NCBI GenBank assembly: GCA_900766635.1
Contig: CAAFWA010000266.1
Span: forward strand, 1 to 13,667
Source of the DNA: an uncultured Acinetobacter sp.
GTDB taxonomy: Bacteria; Pseudomonadota; Gammaproteobacteria; Pseudomonadales; Moraxellaceae
Length of the DNA stretch: 13,667 bases
Direction: 5' to 3'
Each line of letters starts with the position of its first letter. The first letter of the stretch is position 1. The notes under the pieces are model-generated. The model was not told the origin of the DNA and did no database searches. It was given only the letters and a program-made list of their open reading frames with translations. Below, piece after piece: positions 1 through 8,005 of this stretch. The translations under genes were made by a program, and so were the position numbers.

Positions 1-1359
<1,359 letters not shown>

Positions 1360-1372
1360 GTTTGATAGGTTA

Positions 1373-1403
1373 AAAAAAGCCGATGCCTTGCATCGGCTTT
1401 TTT
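1373..1403 (+). terminator. Intrinsic terminator of icd
   Basis: A perfect 13-bp stem (AAAAAAGCCGATG against CATCGGCTTTTTT) has a 5-nt loop CCTTG and ends in a T run, 13 bp after the icd stop. The A and T tracts on either side make it potentially bidirectional. Confidence 0.93.
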
Positions 1404-1542
1404 ATTGCCCACAATTTAAATTAAATATATGCAATTATTAGACGATTGGCCAAAGCCATAGGTTTTCTTTGAGATTTCAAATACACTACACTCAAACTGA
1501 TCACCCTTAAAACAATAATTTTTCTACAATGATGAGTCAAAT

Positions 1543-1746
1543 ATGATCAAGATGATGTTGGGTACGACCATTATCGTGGTATCGATCACCAGTTATATGC
1601 TGTATCAACATAAAAAGCAGCAACAAGAAGCATATGTTGATCAGGTTTTAAATGAAGCTAAACAATCCTTAAATACGGTACATAAAAACCCCTATTATCA
1701 ACGTCAAGCTATTGAAAATTCAGTGATTATTAGTAAAGGAAACTGA
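1543..1746 (+). CDS. Small single-pass membrane protein, unknown function
   Basis: A 67-residue protein I do not recognise. Residues about 3-21 (MMLGTTIIVVSITSYMLYQ) form one hydrophobic segment. It is followed at once by a basic KKQ stretch and a polar, Gln/Asn-rich tail of about 45 residues with no Cys. The positive flank would put the tail in the cytoplasm, though an uncleaved export signal cannot be excluded. The start is the first in-frame ATG. The upstream ATGATGAGT at 1529 is in another frame and stops at once. There is only a weak GATGAG-type ribosome site. Codon composition is plausible for the genome and the reading frame has no rival on this stretch. No tight neighbour hints at a role: icd ends 180 bp upstream behind a terminator, and the next feature is the candidate small RNA. 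I am moderately sure it is a real gene. Confidence 0.6.
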   Translation: MIKMMLGTTIIVVSITSYMLYQHKKQQQEAYVDQVLNEAKQSLNTVHKNPYYQRQAIENSVIISKGN

Positions 1747-1822
1747 GCATTTTAGCCACATAAATGGGTATAAAGTTGACGGTATTTTTTTACAGTTTTT
1801 TAGAAAAAATGAAAAAGCAATG

Positions 1823-1831
1823 TGTTATAAT
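1823..1831 (+). promoter_or_regulatory. Extended -10 promoter element
   Basis: TGTTATAAT is a perfect extended -10 (TG, one base, TATAAT). No good -35 lies 16-18 bp upstream, but extended -10 promoters can work without one. The 40 bp upstream are A/T tracts that could act as an UP-type element. The predicted start is near 1838, inside a region with no gene, and it points at the terminator at 1898. Confidence 0.6.
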
Positions 1832-1837
1832 TGCATC

Positions 1838-1931
1838 ACTGTATCGTTAAATGAATGTATTTATGTTTGTAAGTGCTTGATTTAACTTAAGGTGAGTAAA
1901 GCTGCATGAATGATATGCAGCTTTTTTATTT
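1838..1931 (+). ncRNA. Candidate small RNA or terminated leader of the purine permease
   Basis: This is the stretch between a perfect extended -10 and an intrinsic terminator, about 90 nt. It has a 5' stem-loop (GTTAAAT at 1846-1852 pairing with ATTTAAC at 1880-1886, 27-nt loop), then an unpaired linker containing AAGGTGAG, then the terminator hairpin. This modular shape is typical of trans-acting bacterial small RNAs. Two micro-frames exist inside: nine codons at 1851-1880, and 18 codons from ATG 1906 to TAA 1962. The second sits 9 nt after the Shine-Dalgarno-like AAGGTGAG, but its ATG lies in the terminator stem. The same RNA could instead be an attenuated leader for the permease at 2108. 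No known RNA family is recognised, and function is inference. Confidence 0.45.
1898..1927 (+). terminator. Intrinsic terminator ending the candidate small RNA
   Basis: A perfect 10-bp stem AAAGCTGCAT (1898-1907) against ATGCAGCTTT (1915-1924) has a 7-nt loop and continues into TTTATTT. It lies 151 bp after the end of the small membrane protein gene and 177 bp before the permease. Confidence 0.85.
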
Positions 1932-2107
1932 ACACTGCTTCAATTTTAAAGTTGTTATTTAATTTGATTCTAGAGTAAATGACTTCTCCTTTTAAAATGG
2001 AACATTTGGCATATCCATTGCTTCACTCTTAGCAAACTCTTTGATAGTGTCATCAAGAGTCTCTCCTATTGCACAGTGAAGTATTACTTATTTATAGGGG
2101 CTAGGTC
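1932..2107 (+). promoter_or_regulatory. Leader of the purine permease with a nested stem-loop
   Basis: Together with the candidate RNA this fills the 361-bp gap 1747-2107. CTTCACT (2021-2027) can pair with AGTGAAG (2075-2081). Inside it, ACTCTTTGAT (2036-2045) pairs with ATCAAGAGT (2052-2060) apart from one bulged base. I see no convincing -35/-10 pair here. I also do not see the conserved core of the purine riboswitch. The Shine-Dalgarno sequence is AGGGG at 2096-2100, 7 nt before the ATG. The folding is suggestive but not proven. Confidence 0.3.
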
Positions 2108-3430
2108 ATGACGACTCCTAATCCATCTTCCGCAAATATGCTAGAGCGTCTGTTTAAACTCAGCGAAAATAAAACTACTTTTCGCACAGAGGTGCTAGCA
2201 GGTATTACCACATTTTTAACAATGTGTTACATCATTATCGTCAACCCGATGATCTTATCTGAAACAGGTATGGATCATGGGGCTGTCTTTGTGGCCACCT
2301 GTCTTGCCGCAGCCATTGGCTGTATGGTGATGGGCTTGGTTGCAAACTATCCTATTGCACTTGCACCGGGTATGGGGCTAAACGCTTACTTTACATATTC
2401 GGTGTGTATGGGTATGGGGGTGCCATGGCAAACCGCACTTGCTGCCGTGTTTGTCTCAGGTTTAGTCTTTATTGCCATTAGTATGTTTAAAGTACGTGAG
2501 GCCATTGTTAATGCCATTCCGATGTCACTGAAACTGGCTATTGGTGGTGGTATCGGTTTATTCCTTGCCCTGATTGCATTAAAAAATGCAGGCGTAATTG
2601 TAGATAATCCTGCCACTTTAGTGGGCTTAGGTGATCTTAAACAACCCTCTGTCTTGTTAGCTTTATTTGGCTTTTTAATGGTTGTGGTGATGCACCAATT
2701 TAAAGTGCGTGGCGCGATTATTATTAGCATTTTGGTGTTAACGGCGATTTCTACCTTACTGGGTTTAAGTGAATTCAAAGGTGTTATTGGAGGCGTGCCA
2801 TCCATTGCACCCACATTTATGCAAATGGACTTTGAGGGCTTATTTACCGCAAGCTTAATTGGTGTAATTTTCGTTTTCTTCTTGGTCGATTTATTTGACT
2901 CAACCGGTACTTTAGTCGGTGTATCACACCGTGCAGGCTTACTCAAAGATGGTAAATTACCACGTTTGAAAAAAGCATTATTTGCTGACTCATCTGCGAT
3001 TGTTGCAGGGGCAGCCTTAGGCACTTCATCAACTACACCTTATATCGAATCATCGGCAGGGGTGGCGGCAGGTGGTCGTACTGGTTTAACAGCGGTTGTT
3101 GTGGGTGTTTTATTTATTGCCTGCTTATTCTTTGCACCACTTGCACAGTCTGTACCAAGTTTTGCAACAGCACCTGCATTGTTATTTGTGGGTGTGTTAA
3201 TGATTCAAGGGATTACCCATATTGATTGGGATGATATTACCGAGGCCGTTCCTGCATTCTTAACCATTGTCTTTATGCCATTTACTTACTCAATTGCAGA
3301 TGGTATTGCAATGGGCTTTATTAGCTATGCCTTGGTGAAATTACTCACTGGTAAAGCGAAAACTGTACCGTATATGGTATGGATTATCGCAGTACTTTGG
3401 GCATTAAAATTTGCGCTGTTTGGTGGTTAA
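2108..3430 (+). CDS. NCS2-family purine permease (AzgA/AdeP/GhxP-like)
   Basis: A proton-coupled inner-membrane uptake system for purine bases. It has 440 residues, the normal length for this family, and almost continuous hydrophobic segments. Family landmarks are the N-terminal TEVLAGITTFLTMCYIIIVN, APGMGLNAYFTYSV in the first helices, DLFDSTGTLVGVS with D261 and D264, and STTPYIESSAGVAAGGRTGL with E314. The last two are the substrate-pocket segments of NCS2 carriers. This subfamily includes the adenine carriers AdeP/AdeQ and the guanine/hypoxanthine carriers GhxP/GhxQ, and sequence alone does not settle which base is preferred. The adenine-deaminase-like gene 73 bp downstream argues for adenine or hypoxanthine. 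The start is supported by AGGGG 7 nt upstream and by the usual short hydrophilic N-terminus. A terminator follows directly, so the pair can be expressed unequally. Confidence 0.93.
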   Translation: MTTPNPSSANMLERLFKLSENKTTFRTEVLAGITTFLTMCYIIIVNPMILSETGMDHGAVFVATCLAAAIGCMVMGLVANYPIALAPGMGLNAYFTYSVCMGMGVPWQTALAAVFVSGLVFIAISMFKVREAIVNAIPMSLKLAIGGGIGLFLALIALKNAGVIVDNPATLVGLGDLKQPSVLLALFGFLMVVVMHQFKVRGAIIISILVLTAISTLLGLSEFKGVIGGVPSIAPTFMQMDFEGLFTASLIGVIFVFFLVDLFDSTGTLVGVSHRAGLLKDGKLPRLKKALFADSSAIVAGAALGTSSTTPYIESSAGVAAGGRTGLTAVVVGVLFIACLFFAPLAQSVPSFATAPALLFVGVLMIQGITHIDWDDITEAVPAFLTIVFMPFTYSIADGIAMGFISYALVKLLTGKAKTVPYMVWIIAVLWALKFALFGG

Positions 3431-3447
3431 GTCCATCTAAATGACCG

Positions 3448-3481
3448 AAGGGGTGCAACCTTGACGGGATGCACCCTTTTT
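3448..3481 (+). terminator. Intrinsic terminator after the purine permease
   Basis: GGGTGCA (3451-3457) pairs with TGCACCC (3470-3476), extended by A/G with T pairs, and a T5 run follows. The 12-nt loop contains TTGACG, which could serve as a -35 for the next gene, but the best -10 (TATATT) is only 14 bp away. Confidence 0.85.
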
Positions 3482-3488
3482 ATATTGA

Positions 3489-4502
<1,014 letters not shown>

Positions 4503-4507
4503 ATATT

Positions 4508-4532
4508 AAAGGCAGCTTAGGCTGCCTTTTTT
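4508..4532 (+). terminator. Intrinsic terminator after the deaminase gene
   Basis: AAAGGCAGC (4508-4516) and GCTGCCTTT (4521-4529) flank a 4-nt loop TTAG, followed by more T. It lies only 14 bp before the next start codon, so the downstream gene needs its own signal or read-through. Confidence 0.92.
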
Positions 4533-4546
4533 AAACAGGATAAGAC

Positions 4547-4888
4547 ATGCAAAACGTTTATTTGATGGCTGTGTTACTAAGCTTAACTACAACCAATGCA
4601 AGCGCGGCAAGCTTAACGCAAAAGTTGTTAAAACCTGTGATTGCGTATCAATGTCAAAGTGAGCTGAAAGAGTCTAAGGTTTGGAAAGCAGCAAGTTGGC
4701 TGATGATGCTTGAGCAAAAGCAGGCTTATCAAGATCGTATTTGTGGCTGCGTCAGTGAACATGCCATGAACAATATGAATGCCAAAGATGTTGCACAGGC
4801 AATGCTTGATGAGGAACACAAAAATCGCTTGGTACGTCAAGCTGTACTCAATAGTTTGAAGGGGTGCATCAGCGAAGTGATTCCTTAA
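4547..4888 (+). CDS. Exported four-cysteine protein, unknown family (paralogue 1)
   Basis: 113 residues, function not recognised. The N-terminus has a signal peptide pattern: a hydrophobic core LMAVLLSLTTT and ASA at 18-20, giving probable cleavage after A20 into the periplasm. The mature part has four cysteines, C36, C66, C68 and C107, with a CGCVSE motif at 66-71. The spacing of these cysteines and about a third of the residues match the next gene without gaps (WKxAS, QKQ, CGCVSE, C-x2-E near the end). That makes the two tandem paralogues. There is no lipobox here, unlike its partner. The ribosome site ACAGGATAA lies just upstream of the ATG and right behind the deaminase terminator. Even cysteine number and export suggest disulfides, while CGC could also be redox or metal-binding. 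Both are inference. Confidence 0.8.
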   Translation: MQNVYLMAVLLSLTTTNASAASLTQKLLKPVIAYQCQSELKESKVWKAASWLMMLEQKQAYQDRICGCVSEHAMNNMNAKDVAQAMLDEEHKNRLVRQAVLNSLKGCISEVIP

Positions 4889-5019
4889 GCCTAAGGATTC
4901 AAAATTTTGAACAAGATACCACCTCGCCCATTCGTTTAGCTTTTAGCCAAGTAGATGATACGTTGATTTCTTCTTGTTCAAGACTTAGGCACAATAGGCC
5001 TTATACGCTTCGTATCATC
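4889..5019 (+). repeat. Structured spacer between the two paralogues
   Basis: GCCTAAG (4889-4895) pairs with CTTAGGC (4984-4990), and inside it TTGAACAAGA (4907-4916) pairs with TCTTGTTCAA (4972-4981), with 11 and 2 unpaired bases between the two stems. A third 9-bp arm, GATGATACG (4954-4962), lies in the loop. It matches CGTATCATC (5011-5019), just 5' of the next ribosome site AAGGA (5024-5028). ATACG at 5003-5007 can compete locally for the same target. The arms are exact in sequence, and function is inferred. Confidence 0.5.
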
Positions 5020-5036
5020 ATCAAAGGATAATAACT

Positions 5037-5432
5037 GTGAAAAAATTAATCGCTGTATTCGCACCGCTTACTTTGGCTTTAACGGCATGTGTGACCACTG
5101 AAGGTACAACCCCTACCACAGGTCAAACTTCAACTGCCACAGGTGCACAACAATTAGCTATGGCAGCGATCAAAGTCGGTGTACAAGCGAAGTGTGTCAC
5201 TGAAATTGAAAAAAACAGCACTTGGAAGACTGCATCTCAAGTTTTGAGCCAAGCACAAAAGCAAAACCTTCAAACTGAAGTTTGTGGTTGTGTCAGTGAA
5301 AAAGCCACCACTTCAGTCACTGCTACAGAGTTAATTGTTGCAACGATGGATAAAACCTCACAAGCAAATTTAGCCACTAAAGTCGTGACGAATACATTAA
5401 ATGCCTGTGTCGTTGAAGCATTTCAAAACTAA
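5037..5432 (+). CDS. Four-cysteine lipoprotein, unknown family (paralogue 2)
   Basis: 131 residues with a lipoprotein signal: MKK, a hydrophobic core, then the lipobox LTAC with C18 as the lipidated residue. A Thr/Gly-rich linker (19-37) follows, typical for tethering. There is no Asp at +2, so outer-membrane sorting is likely. The globular part has C53, C83, C85 and C124. The gaps of 30 and 39 residues are identical to those of the preceding protein. Over the 77 aligned positions I count 26 identities without a gap, including WKxAS, QKQ and CGCVSE. The start codon is GTG, chosen because AAGGA lies 8 nt upstream and MKKL begins a standard signal. Why one copy is soluble and the other lipidated is unknown. 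I do not recognise the domain. Confidence 0.85.
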   Translation: MKKLIAVFAPLTLALTACVTTEGTTPTTGQTSTATGAQQLAMAAIKVGVQAKCVTEIEKNSTWKTASQVLSQAQKQNLQTEVCGCVSEKATTSVTATELIVATMDKTSQANLATKVVTNTLNACVVEAFQN

Positions 5433-5454
5433 GTTTAACTGAGATCAAAATCAG

Positions 5455-5486
5455 CGATCTTAAGCGTGTCTTAAGATCGTTTTTTT
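5455..5486 (+). terminator. Intrinsic terminator after the lipoprotein gene
   Basis: A perfect 10-bp stem CGATCTTAAG (5455-5464) against CTTAAGATCG (5470-5479), with loop CGTGT and a T7 run. It ends 16 bp before the rnhB start. Confidence 0.94.
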
Positions 5487-5502
5487 ATGAAAGAGATAAA
5501 AA

Positions 5503-6096
5503 ATGCTAATTGCAGGTACAGATGAAGCAGGGCGAGGGCCTTTAGTTGGTGCGGTAGTAGCTGCTGCGGTGATTTTAGATCCTAATCGTCCGATTGATGG
5601 ACTCAATGACTCCAAAAAACTCACTGAGAAAAAACGTGAGCAATTATTTATTGAGATTCAAGAAAAAGCCTTGGCATGGTCGATTGCTCAAAGCAGTGCA
5701 GCAGAGATTGATGAACTCAATATCTTACAAGCGTCTTTATTGGCCATGCGCCGTGCGGTTGAGGGCTTAGCGATTCAACCTGATCATGTGTTGATTGATG
5801 GCAATAAATTGGTTCAAGGTTTGAGTATGTCTTGTGAAGCGGTGGTTGGCGGTGATGCGCTACATGCTGAGATTTCAGCAGCGAGTATCTTGGCCAAAGT
5901 CACCCGTGATCGACAAATGCTTGAGCTTGATGCGCAATATCCGCAGTTTGGTTTTGCTAAACACAAAGGCTATCCAACTAAAGCCCATTTTGCTGCGATC
6001 GCTGAACATGGGGTGATTGCTGAGCATCGTCGCAGTTTTGCACCTGTCAAACAAGCTTTATATAATCAGCAGACTCAAGAGACTCTTGCTCTATAA
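5503..6096 (+). CDS. rnhB: Ribonuclease HII
   Basis: Cleaves the RNA strand of RNA-DNA hybrids and removes single ribonucleotides misincorporated in DNA; cytosolic. Its 197 residues are the usual length for RnhB. The acidic active site is intact: D7 and E8 in [11 protein letters not shown]99 in LIDGN, and D118 in [19 protein letters not shown]. The latter block, KVTRDRQM and FAKHKGYPT complete the family signature. The start is the first ATG before the conserved N-terminus, with AAAGAGA as a modest ribosome site. It sits 16 bp behind a strong terminator with no visible promoter between, so it depends on read-through or on a promoter I could not see. It converges on csrA. Confidence 0.97.
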   Translation: MLIAGTDEAGRGPLVGAVVAAAVILDPNRPIDGLNDSKKLTEKKREQLFIEIQEKALAWSIAQSSAAEIDELNILQASLLAMRRAVEGLAIQPDHVLIDGNKLVQGLSMSCEAVVGGDALHAEISAASILAKVTRDRQMLELDAQYPQFGFAKHKGYPTKAHFAAIAEHGVIAEHRRSFAPVKQALYNQQTQETLAL

Positions 6097-6101
6097 ACGT
6101 T

Positions 6102-6125
6102 TAAAGCGGCATAAATGCCGCTTTA
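6102..6125. terminator. Hairpin between convergent rnhB and csrA
   Basis: TAAAGCGGCAT (6102-6112) and ATGCCGCTTTA (6115-6125) make an 11-bp stem, effectively with a TAAA tetraloop. Only short T runs follow on either strand (CTTTA on plus, GCTTTAAA on minus). It is best read as a modest shared terminator for both genes. Confidence 0.65.
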
Positions 6126-6148
6126 GAAGAAAACCTACCGTTTTAAAA

Positions 6149-6403
6149 TTAACGATTGTAGTTATTCTGCGAAAAATCACCTTCTTCAAAAGCAGGTTGA
6201 TAATCTTGGTCAAGGTGCTGTAAATGCTCGTGCATGGCACGCTCATGTTGAATGCGTTGGTAAATTTCTTCACGATGTACCGACACTTCTTTTGGGGCAT
6301 TCACACCAATACGAACTTGGTTACCTTTAACACCCAGTACAGTCACACTGACTTGGTCCCCAATCATTAAAGTTTCTCCGACACGTCGGGTCAGAATCAG
6401 CAT
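6149..6403 (-). CDS. csrA: Carbon storage regulator CsrA (long form)
   Basis: A dimeric RNA-binding translational regulator that binds ANGGA motifs, often over ribosome sites. The first 50 residues are a canonical Csr[11 protein letters not shown] to [13 protein letters not shown]. The RNA-contacting L4, R6 and R44 are present. The protein is 84 residues against about 61 in E. coli. The extra tail (about 51-84) is rich in His, Gln, Asp and Glu and looks disordered. Such extensions are, as I recall, typical of Acinetobacter. The ribosome site AAGGAG lies 6 nt from the ATG and contains an ANGGA core, which would allow autoregulation. csrA is the last gene of the minus-strand block, but 258 bp and two hairpins separate it from lysC, so independent transcription is likely. 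Confidence 0.97.
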   Translation of the reverse strand: MLILTRRVGETLMIGDQVSVTVLGVKGNQVRIGVNAPKEVSVHREEIYQRIQHERAMHEHLQHLDQDYQPAFEEGDFSQNNYNR

Positions 6404-6497
6404 GCTTATCTCCTTGCCAAATGCTATAAACTGCGATTTTTAAAACGTAAAACACAACCTTAAGAATGAAAAACATTCATCTAAAAAGATGTATCGC

Positions 6498-6503
6498 ATT
6501 ATA
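6498..6503 (-). promoter_or_regulatory. Possible -10 element for csrA
   Basis: TATAAT on the minus strand, 95 bp before the csrA ATG, in an imperfect inverted repeat (TTGCGTTATAT / ATATAATGCGA, 6490-6515). No matching -35 is seen at 16-18 bp, so this is weak. Confidence 0.3.
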
Positions 6504-6562
6504 TACGATATAACGCAATCTCTATTTTCTATAGATTTACAAAAATCCCTATTTGCTAATAT

Positions 6563-6605
6563 AACAGAGCCACTATAAAAGAAAATATAGTGGCTCTGTT
6601 TTTTT
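6563..6605 (+). terminator. Strong plus-strand intrinsic terminator between csrA and lysC
   Basis: A perfect 15-bp stem AACAGAGCCACTATA (6563-6577) against TATAGTGGCTCTGTT (6586-6600), loop AAAGAAAA, then T7 at 6599-6605. The T run is on the plus strand although both flanking genes are on the minus strand. Read on the minus strand, the hairpin is followed only by ATATTA, so it would be a poor terminator for lysC. Confidence 0.75.
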
Positions 6606-6616
6606 GTAGCATTTGG

Positions 6617-6652
6617 CAACTGTAGATTAAATCAGCTTATTTTCTACAGTTG
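6617..6652 (-). repeat. Hairpin just after lysC
   Basis: CAACTGTAGA (6617-6626) and TCTACAGTTG (6643-6652) form a 10-bp stem with a 16-nt loop that can pair further (AAAT/ATTT). It starts 10 bp past the lysC stop. There is no T run on the minus strand directly after it, so a 3'-end stabilising or processing role is as likely as termination. Confidence 0.5.
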
Positions 6653-6661
6653 TAGTGTAAG

Positions 6662-7165
6662 TTAAGCGCGTGCGCTTGACTCACCGTGTTCACGGTCTAA
6701 ACCAAATGCAGTGTGTAGGGTACGTACTGCAAGCTCTAGATAATTTTCTTCAATAATCACAGAAATTTTGATCTCTGAAGTTGAGATCATCAAGATGTTG
6801 ATGCCCTCATCGGCAAGTGCAGTAAACATTTTGCTTGCTACGCCTGCGTGTGAACGCATACCTACACCCACGATTGACACTTTTACGATGTCGTCACGGG
6901 TAGTGACTTCACGCGCACCAATGTTTTTAGCTGTTTCTTCTAAAATTTTCTTGGCTTTTGCAAGCTCACCACGGTTTACAGTGAACGTAAAGTCAGTTGT
7001 ACCATCTTCTTCTACATTTTGGATGATCATGTCGACTTCGATGTTCGCATCACCAATTGGTTTTAAAATTTTAGATGCAATACCTGGCTCATCAGGCACG
7101 CCTAAAATTGTTAATTTTGCTTCGTCACGGTTAAATGCGATACCTGAGATAATTGGTTGTTCCAT
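6662..7165 (-). other. Possible in-frame beta-subunit start inside lysC
   Basis: ATG at 7165-7163 (M260, MEQPIISGIAF) is preceded by GGAAG with 5 nt spacing. It would give a 167-residue protein of both ACT domains. In Bacillus and Corynebacterium an equivalent internal start makes the beta subunit. Here it is only a sequence match in position and context. Confidence 0.35.
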
Positions 7166-7942
7166 GGTGTCTTCCAATTCTGTAGTGATAAGTGTTCCGA
7201 CGTTTTGTTTAAAGTCTTCGTCAAATGCGCCATCGTTGTCATTATCAAAGCTTGACAATACACGTAAAGGCACTTGGTATTTACCGGCAAATTCAACTGA
7301 ACGAATTTGTAGAACTTTTGAACCTAAAGATGCCATTTCCAGCATTTCTTCAAACGAAATACGATCAACTTTTTTCGCTTTTGGTGCAACGCGTGGATCA
7401 GTGGTATATACACCGTCAACATCGGTATAAATTTGGCATTCATCTGCTTTTAATGCAGCAGCTAAAGCAACACCTGAAGTGTCTGAACCACCACGGCCTA
7501 AAGTAGTCGTATTACCCTCAGCATCAAAGCCTTGGAAACCTGCAACGACAATTACACGACCTGCATCTAAATGACCAGTCATGACATCAGTATCAATCGA
7601 TTCGATACGGGCTTTGGTAAACGCACTGTCGGTTTTAATACCAACTTGACGACCTGTTAATGACTTCGCAGCAACACCGAGTGAGTTCAATGCCATTGAT
7701 AGCATAGAAATCGTTACCTGTTCACCCGTAGACACCATTTGGTCAAGTTCACGTGGGTCAGGGGTTTCAGTAATGGCTTTCGCTAAAGCAAGTAGGCGAT
7801 TGGTTTCACCACTCATTGCTGATACCACTACCACAACCTTGTGGCCGTGGTCATGCCAGCGCTTTACACGACGAGCAACATTTAAAATGCGCTCAGGAGT
7901 ACCCATTGAAGTACCGCCATATTTTTGTACGATTAATGCCAT
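6662..7942 (-). CDS. lysC: Aspartate kinase
   Basis: Phosphorylates aspartate, the first step to lysine, threonine, methionine and diaminopimelate; cytosolic. The length of 426 residues fits the monofunctional class with a kinase domain (about 1-245) and two ACT domains (about 265-425). Landmarks are VQKYGGTSMG at 5-14, LGRGGSDTSGVALAAAL, YTDVDGVYTTDPR, then the ACT segments ILGVPDEPGIASKIL and VSIVGVGMRSHAGVASKMF. The ACT pair is where lysine/threonine feedback acts in this family. The start is supported by GGAA 7 nt upstream and by the conserved first residues. M260 aligns with the start of the separate beta subunit known from alpha/beta aspartokinases. It lies 63 bp downstream of alaS without a terminator T run, so an operon is likely. 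Confidence 0.97.
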   Translation of the reverse strand: MALIVQKYGGTSMGTPERILNVARRVKRWHDHGHKVVVVVSAMSGETNRLLALAKAITETPDPRELDQMVSTGEQVTISMLSMALNSLGVAAKSLTGRQVGIKTDSAFTKARIESIDTDVMTGHLDAGRVIVVAGFQGFDAEGNTTTLGRGGSDTSGVALAAALKADECQIYTDVDGVYTTDPRVAPKAKKVDRISFEEMLEMASLGSKVLQIRSVEFAGKYQVPLRVLSSFDNDNDGAFDEDFKQNVGTLITTELEDTMEQPIISGIAFNRDEAKLTILGVPDEPGIASKILKPIGDANIEVDMIIQNVEEDGTTDFTFTVNRGELAKAKKILEETAKNIGAREVTTRDDIVKVSIVGVGMRSHAGVASKMFTALADEGINILMISTSEIKISVIIEENYLELAVRTLHTAFGLDREHGESSARA

Positions 7943-7961
7943 AGTTGTTCCATATAAACCA

Positions 7962-7984
7962 TGACCCTAAGCAACTTAGGGTCA
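7962..7984 (-). repeat. Hairpin in the alaS-lysC spacer
   Basis: TGACCCTAAG (7962-7971) and CTTAGGGTCA (7975-7984) form a perfect 10-bp stem with a 3-nt loop. No T run follows on either strand, so it is not a normal terminator. It sits about 20 nt upstream of the lysC start on the mRNA. Confidence 0.6.
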
Positions 7985-8005
7985 GTTACACAAAAGGTGA
8001 AAGGA

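Noticed and set aside
1932..2107. Purine riboswitch upstream of the permease
   Set aside because: A stem with inner hairpin exists, but I see no conserved purine-aptamer core or two-loop kissing arrangement.
2386..3024. Long minus-strand frame of 212 codons opposite the permease
   Set aside because: It is the antisense of a hydrophobic gene, giving a Lys/Pro/Thr/Ser-rich product with no known motif. The plus-strand permease fully explains the region.
3461..3486. TTGACG ... TATATT as a promoter for the deaminase gene
   Set aside because: Spacing is 14 bp, too short, and the -35 lies in a terminator loop.
6017..6300. Small frames on both strands across the rnhB/csrA junction
   Set aside because: They overlap conserved genes, have Leu/Lys/Arg-rich low-complexity content and no ribosome sites.
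6768..7430. Plus-strand frame of 220 codons opposite lysC
   Set aside because: It is the shadow of a well-matched aspartokinase, Ser-rich with no ribosome site or recognisable domain.
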